A stretch of DNA of 64,000 nt from Neurospora tetrasperma FGSC 2508 (lineage: Eukaryota; Ascomycota; Sordariomycetes; Sordariales; Sordariaceae): positions 2,270,123 to 2,334,122 of the forward strand of contig NW_009799099.1 of NCBI RefSeq assembly GCF_000213175.1, in the 5' to 3' direction. Below are positions 62,184 to 64,000 of this stretch, one piece after another. Each line of letters begins with the position of its first letter. Position 1 is the first letter of the stretch. The position numbers and the translations under genes were made by a program. The notes under the pieces are model-generated. The model did not search any database and had not been told where the DNA came from. It was given only the letters and a program-made list of their open reading frames with translations.

Positions 62184-64000
62184 GATTGCAATGGTTGGTC
62201 TTCTTGTCGGATAAAATCGCGGTGAAGGAGTGAGAGTTGTGTTATCGTTGGAATCGACTTGACGAAGCTGTTGCTTTTTCGAAAGGCTCCCGAAAAGAAC
62301 GAATGTTCAAAAGGAGAACCGACGAGAATGAATTGACGAGAAAAGAAGGCAAAAACCGAACAAACCGAATGCTCGCTCTTTTCTCAGCTTGTATCGCAAG
62401 TATTAAGTCTGGGAGAATGTCTCCTAGAATCCTTTTGGAAGAAAAAACAAATCTTCAAAAGGAAAAAGGAACGACAAGAGTGGTAAGGGAAATGCGATTC
62501 GGATGAAAGGGAGAATGGATTATAAAATCCTGTTGAGTGTGGTGGAAGAGAAAAGGGAAAAGAAAGTTTTTTTAAACGGGAGCGACCTGGAGAAAAACCC
62601 CAAGTGTTTTAGTATCTGTGACTCCACTGGTAGAACCGGCTGCTCACTGCCCGCCTGCAGTTCTAACTGGTTAGATGGCAGGTGGCCTGCCGAGCCTTCC
62701 CACCCACTGCCCATGGTGGGAAGGCTCCACTCTTGTGAGGTGTCCAAGCTGGAGGCTTTGCCCACTCGCCGAAGCCTCCTCTCTGTGGCACGCTGGCTGC
62801 GACCCGTCTATCTGATCCCAGAGACACGGAAGTAGAGGTACCTCTGCCAGCGGTGTTCTCGTTCTGCACGCCGTCGCCTCTCATGGATGGGTGGTTTTGT
62901 CAGCTTTCAAATGCTTTTCTTTCCAAGATGCGATCGGACTCTACAGGCTTTTACTAGCATGGTCATCGCTAGGTCATTTCAAGTGTCTACGGGCTACAGA
63001 AAGGGAGGACTGGAACTGGACCCCTTGCTATAGGTAAGGTAAGAAGATGACGGAAGCGAAGGGAGCGTAATGTACTGTAGACACTGCGGATGCACAGCGA
63101 GGATACGGTGCAGTTACCGTTCCGACTTCAATCTTCAACCGAACACAGACCAGAAGGAAGGCAGGAATAAAGATTTCAGCTTGCAGTGTCTTCAAAACGG
63201 GCATACAACGAACGGGTCTCGTTCCCTTCGTTCTTTCTTCCATCCCTTCCTTCGCTCACTCATTTTCGGTTTCTTCTTGTCTGATCCAGCGCTTGTTTGC
63301 CAAGTTGCCCATCTTTTACCCGGCAGTGAGCTTTTTGCCAGCACAGCACAAATCGTGACGGCCACCACTTTCCCACCAAAGCTGACTGCTGTCACTGTCA
63401 GCCACTCAGAATCCCACCTTCTTACGTGGGCAACGTGGGGAAGTGTCAAGATGCCAGCTGCCCCGAAGAAAATTGCCGTCTGGATCATGTACGGATCTGG
63501 GCAAAGGTTACTGCAGTCTGGGCTTTCAAGAGCAACCGGGACCCGTGAACGTTCATCCGCTCGTCTTCTCCAAGGTTTGTCACGTTGATGGCAAAAAAGG
63601 GTCTTTGTACCGGTACCTCTACCGTCTTAAGGACAATGCTGGTCATGCGATTGGCGATTGCAAGGAAGCAGCAGTGCAGGGCAGGCAGGGCAACAAGCGG
63701 AACGTTCACACGCCTTGCCCTTGCTAGGCCTTGCTAGGCAGTTCGGGTGGCAACAAATTAACATCATTGCTATCTTTCCCATCCTCTGTTATAGATCTCG
63801 AACGTTTTGGAAAGATCTTTGCTCAGCTTTCAATTTTTGCTACGCACAAACACACCGTTCTTTTTCCTTATTGATCTGGCTGGCCAGCTGGACCAACTGT
63901 GATTGACCATGCAAGCCCACAAACCTCAATATGCTGAGTGGACACAGAAGGGCAGACAAGGAACAACATGGAAACAAGCCATTGGCTTTGACCCCTTTGG
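62184..64000. other. DED1 promoter/leader and right-hand flank
   Basis: The first few hundred bases should be the DED1 leader and promoter. A perfect 13-bp inverted repeat lies at 62692-62727 and AGGTACCT at 62836. From there to the window end I see no supportable gene; the frame at 63070-63588 (172 codons) has no recognisable motif. Confidence 0.55.
62692..62727. repeat. Perfect 13-bp inverted repeat
   Basis: GAGCCTTCCCACC at 62692-62704 is exactly complementary in reverse to GGTGGGAAGGCTC at 62715-62727, with a 10-nt loop between them. It lies about 510 bp upstream of the DED1 start and could form a stable hairpin in RNA or a symmetric protein site in DNA. Confidence 0.85.

Overview
The window looks like nuclear DNA of a filamentous ascomycete, most likely a Sordariomycete of the Sordariales (Neurospora/Sordaria-like). 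The grounds are short spliceosomal introns (53-149 nt, GTAAGT/GTGAGT donors, CTAAC-like branch sites), long intergenic regions, a fungus-specific DUF3433 membrane protein, a chitin-type AA11 monooxygenase, and a set of ascomycete housekeeping genes. The species cannot be fixed from the sequence alone. Gene models were built by hand from open frames and splice sites. Each multi-exon model sums to a multiple of three and restores the expected family motifs.

Layout. 1-13224 holds no gene I can support. It is rich in two short repeated words (AGGTACCT and TAGTGTAC) and has a promoter-like block near 4.0-4.3 kb. 13225-18113 carries a 1215-aa DUF3433 membrane protein (+) and an AIG2/gamma-glutamylcyclotransferase-like enzyme (-). 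After about 4 kb without genes comes a secreted AA11 chitin monooxygenase (22265-23458, +), then TRA1 (24984-36809, +), the 3895-aa scaffold of SAGA and NuA4. Acetoacetyl-CoA synthetase (+) and the anaphase-promoting complex subunit Cdc16/Cut9 (-) converge at 38.1-43.0 kb. A secreted alkaline phosphatase (-), a tRNA-Asn(GUU) and a CutC homologue (-) fill 44.6-49.3 kb. A 771-base run of N (50438-51208) is an assembly gap. Beyond it lie a SANT/Myb-like protein with a Q/N-rich tandem-repeat tail (-), the mitochondrial phosphatidylglycerophosphatase GEP4 (-) facing ORC2 (+) across a 397-bp shared promoter, and the DEAD-box helicase DED1 (-).

Functionally this is a mixed chromosomal segment, not a cluster: chromatin and transcription (TRA1), replication origins (ORC2), cell cycle (Cdc16), translation (DED1, tRNA), cardiolipin synthesis (GEP4), ketone-body and acyl-CoA metabolism, phosphate scavenging and chitin oxidation. 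I found no secondary-metabolite cluster, CRISPR array, intact transposon or viral relic. No new multi-gene system is evident. The less-described items are the DUF3433 protein, the SANT/repeat protein, the palindromic intergenic words, and three stop-free introns whose length is a multiple of three.
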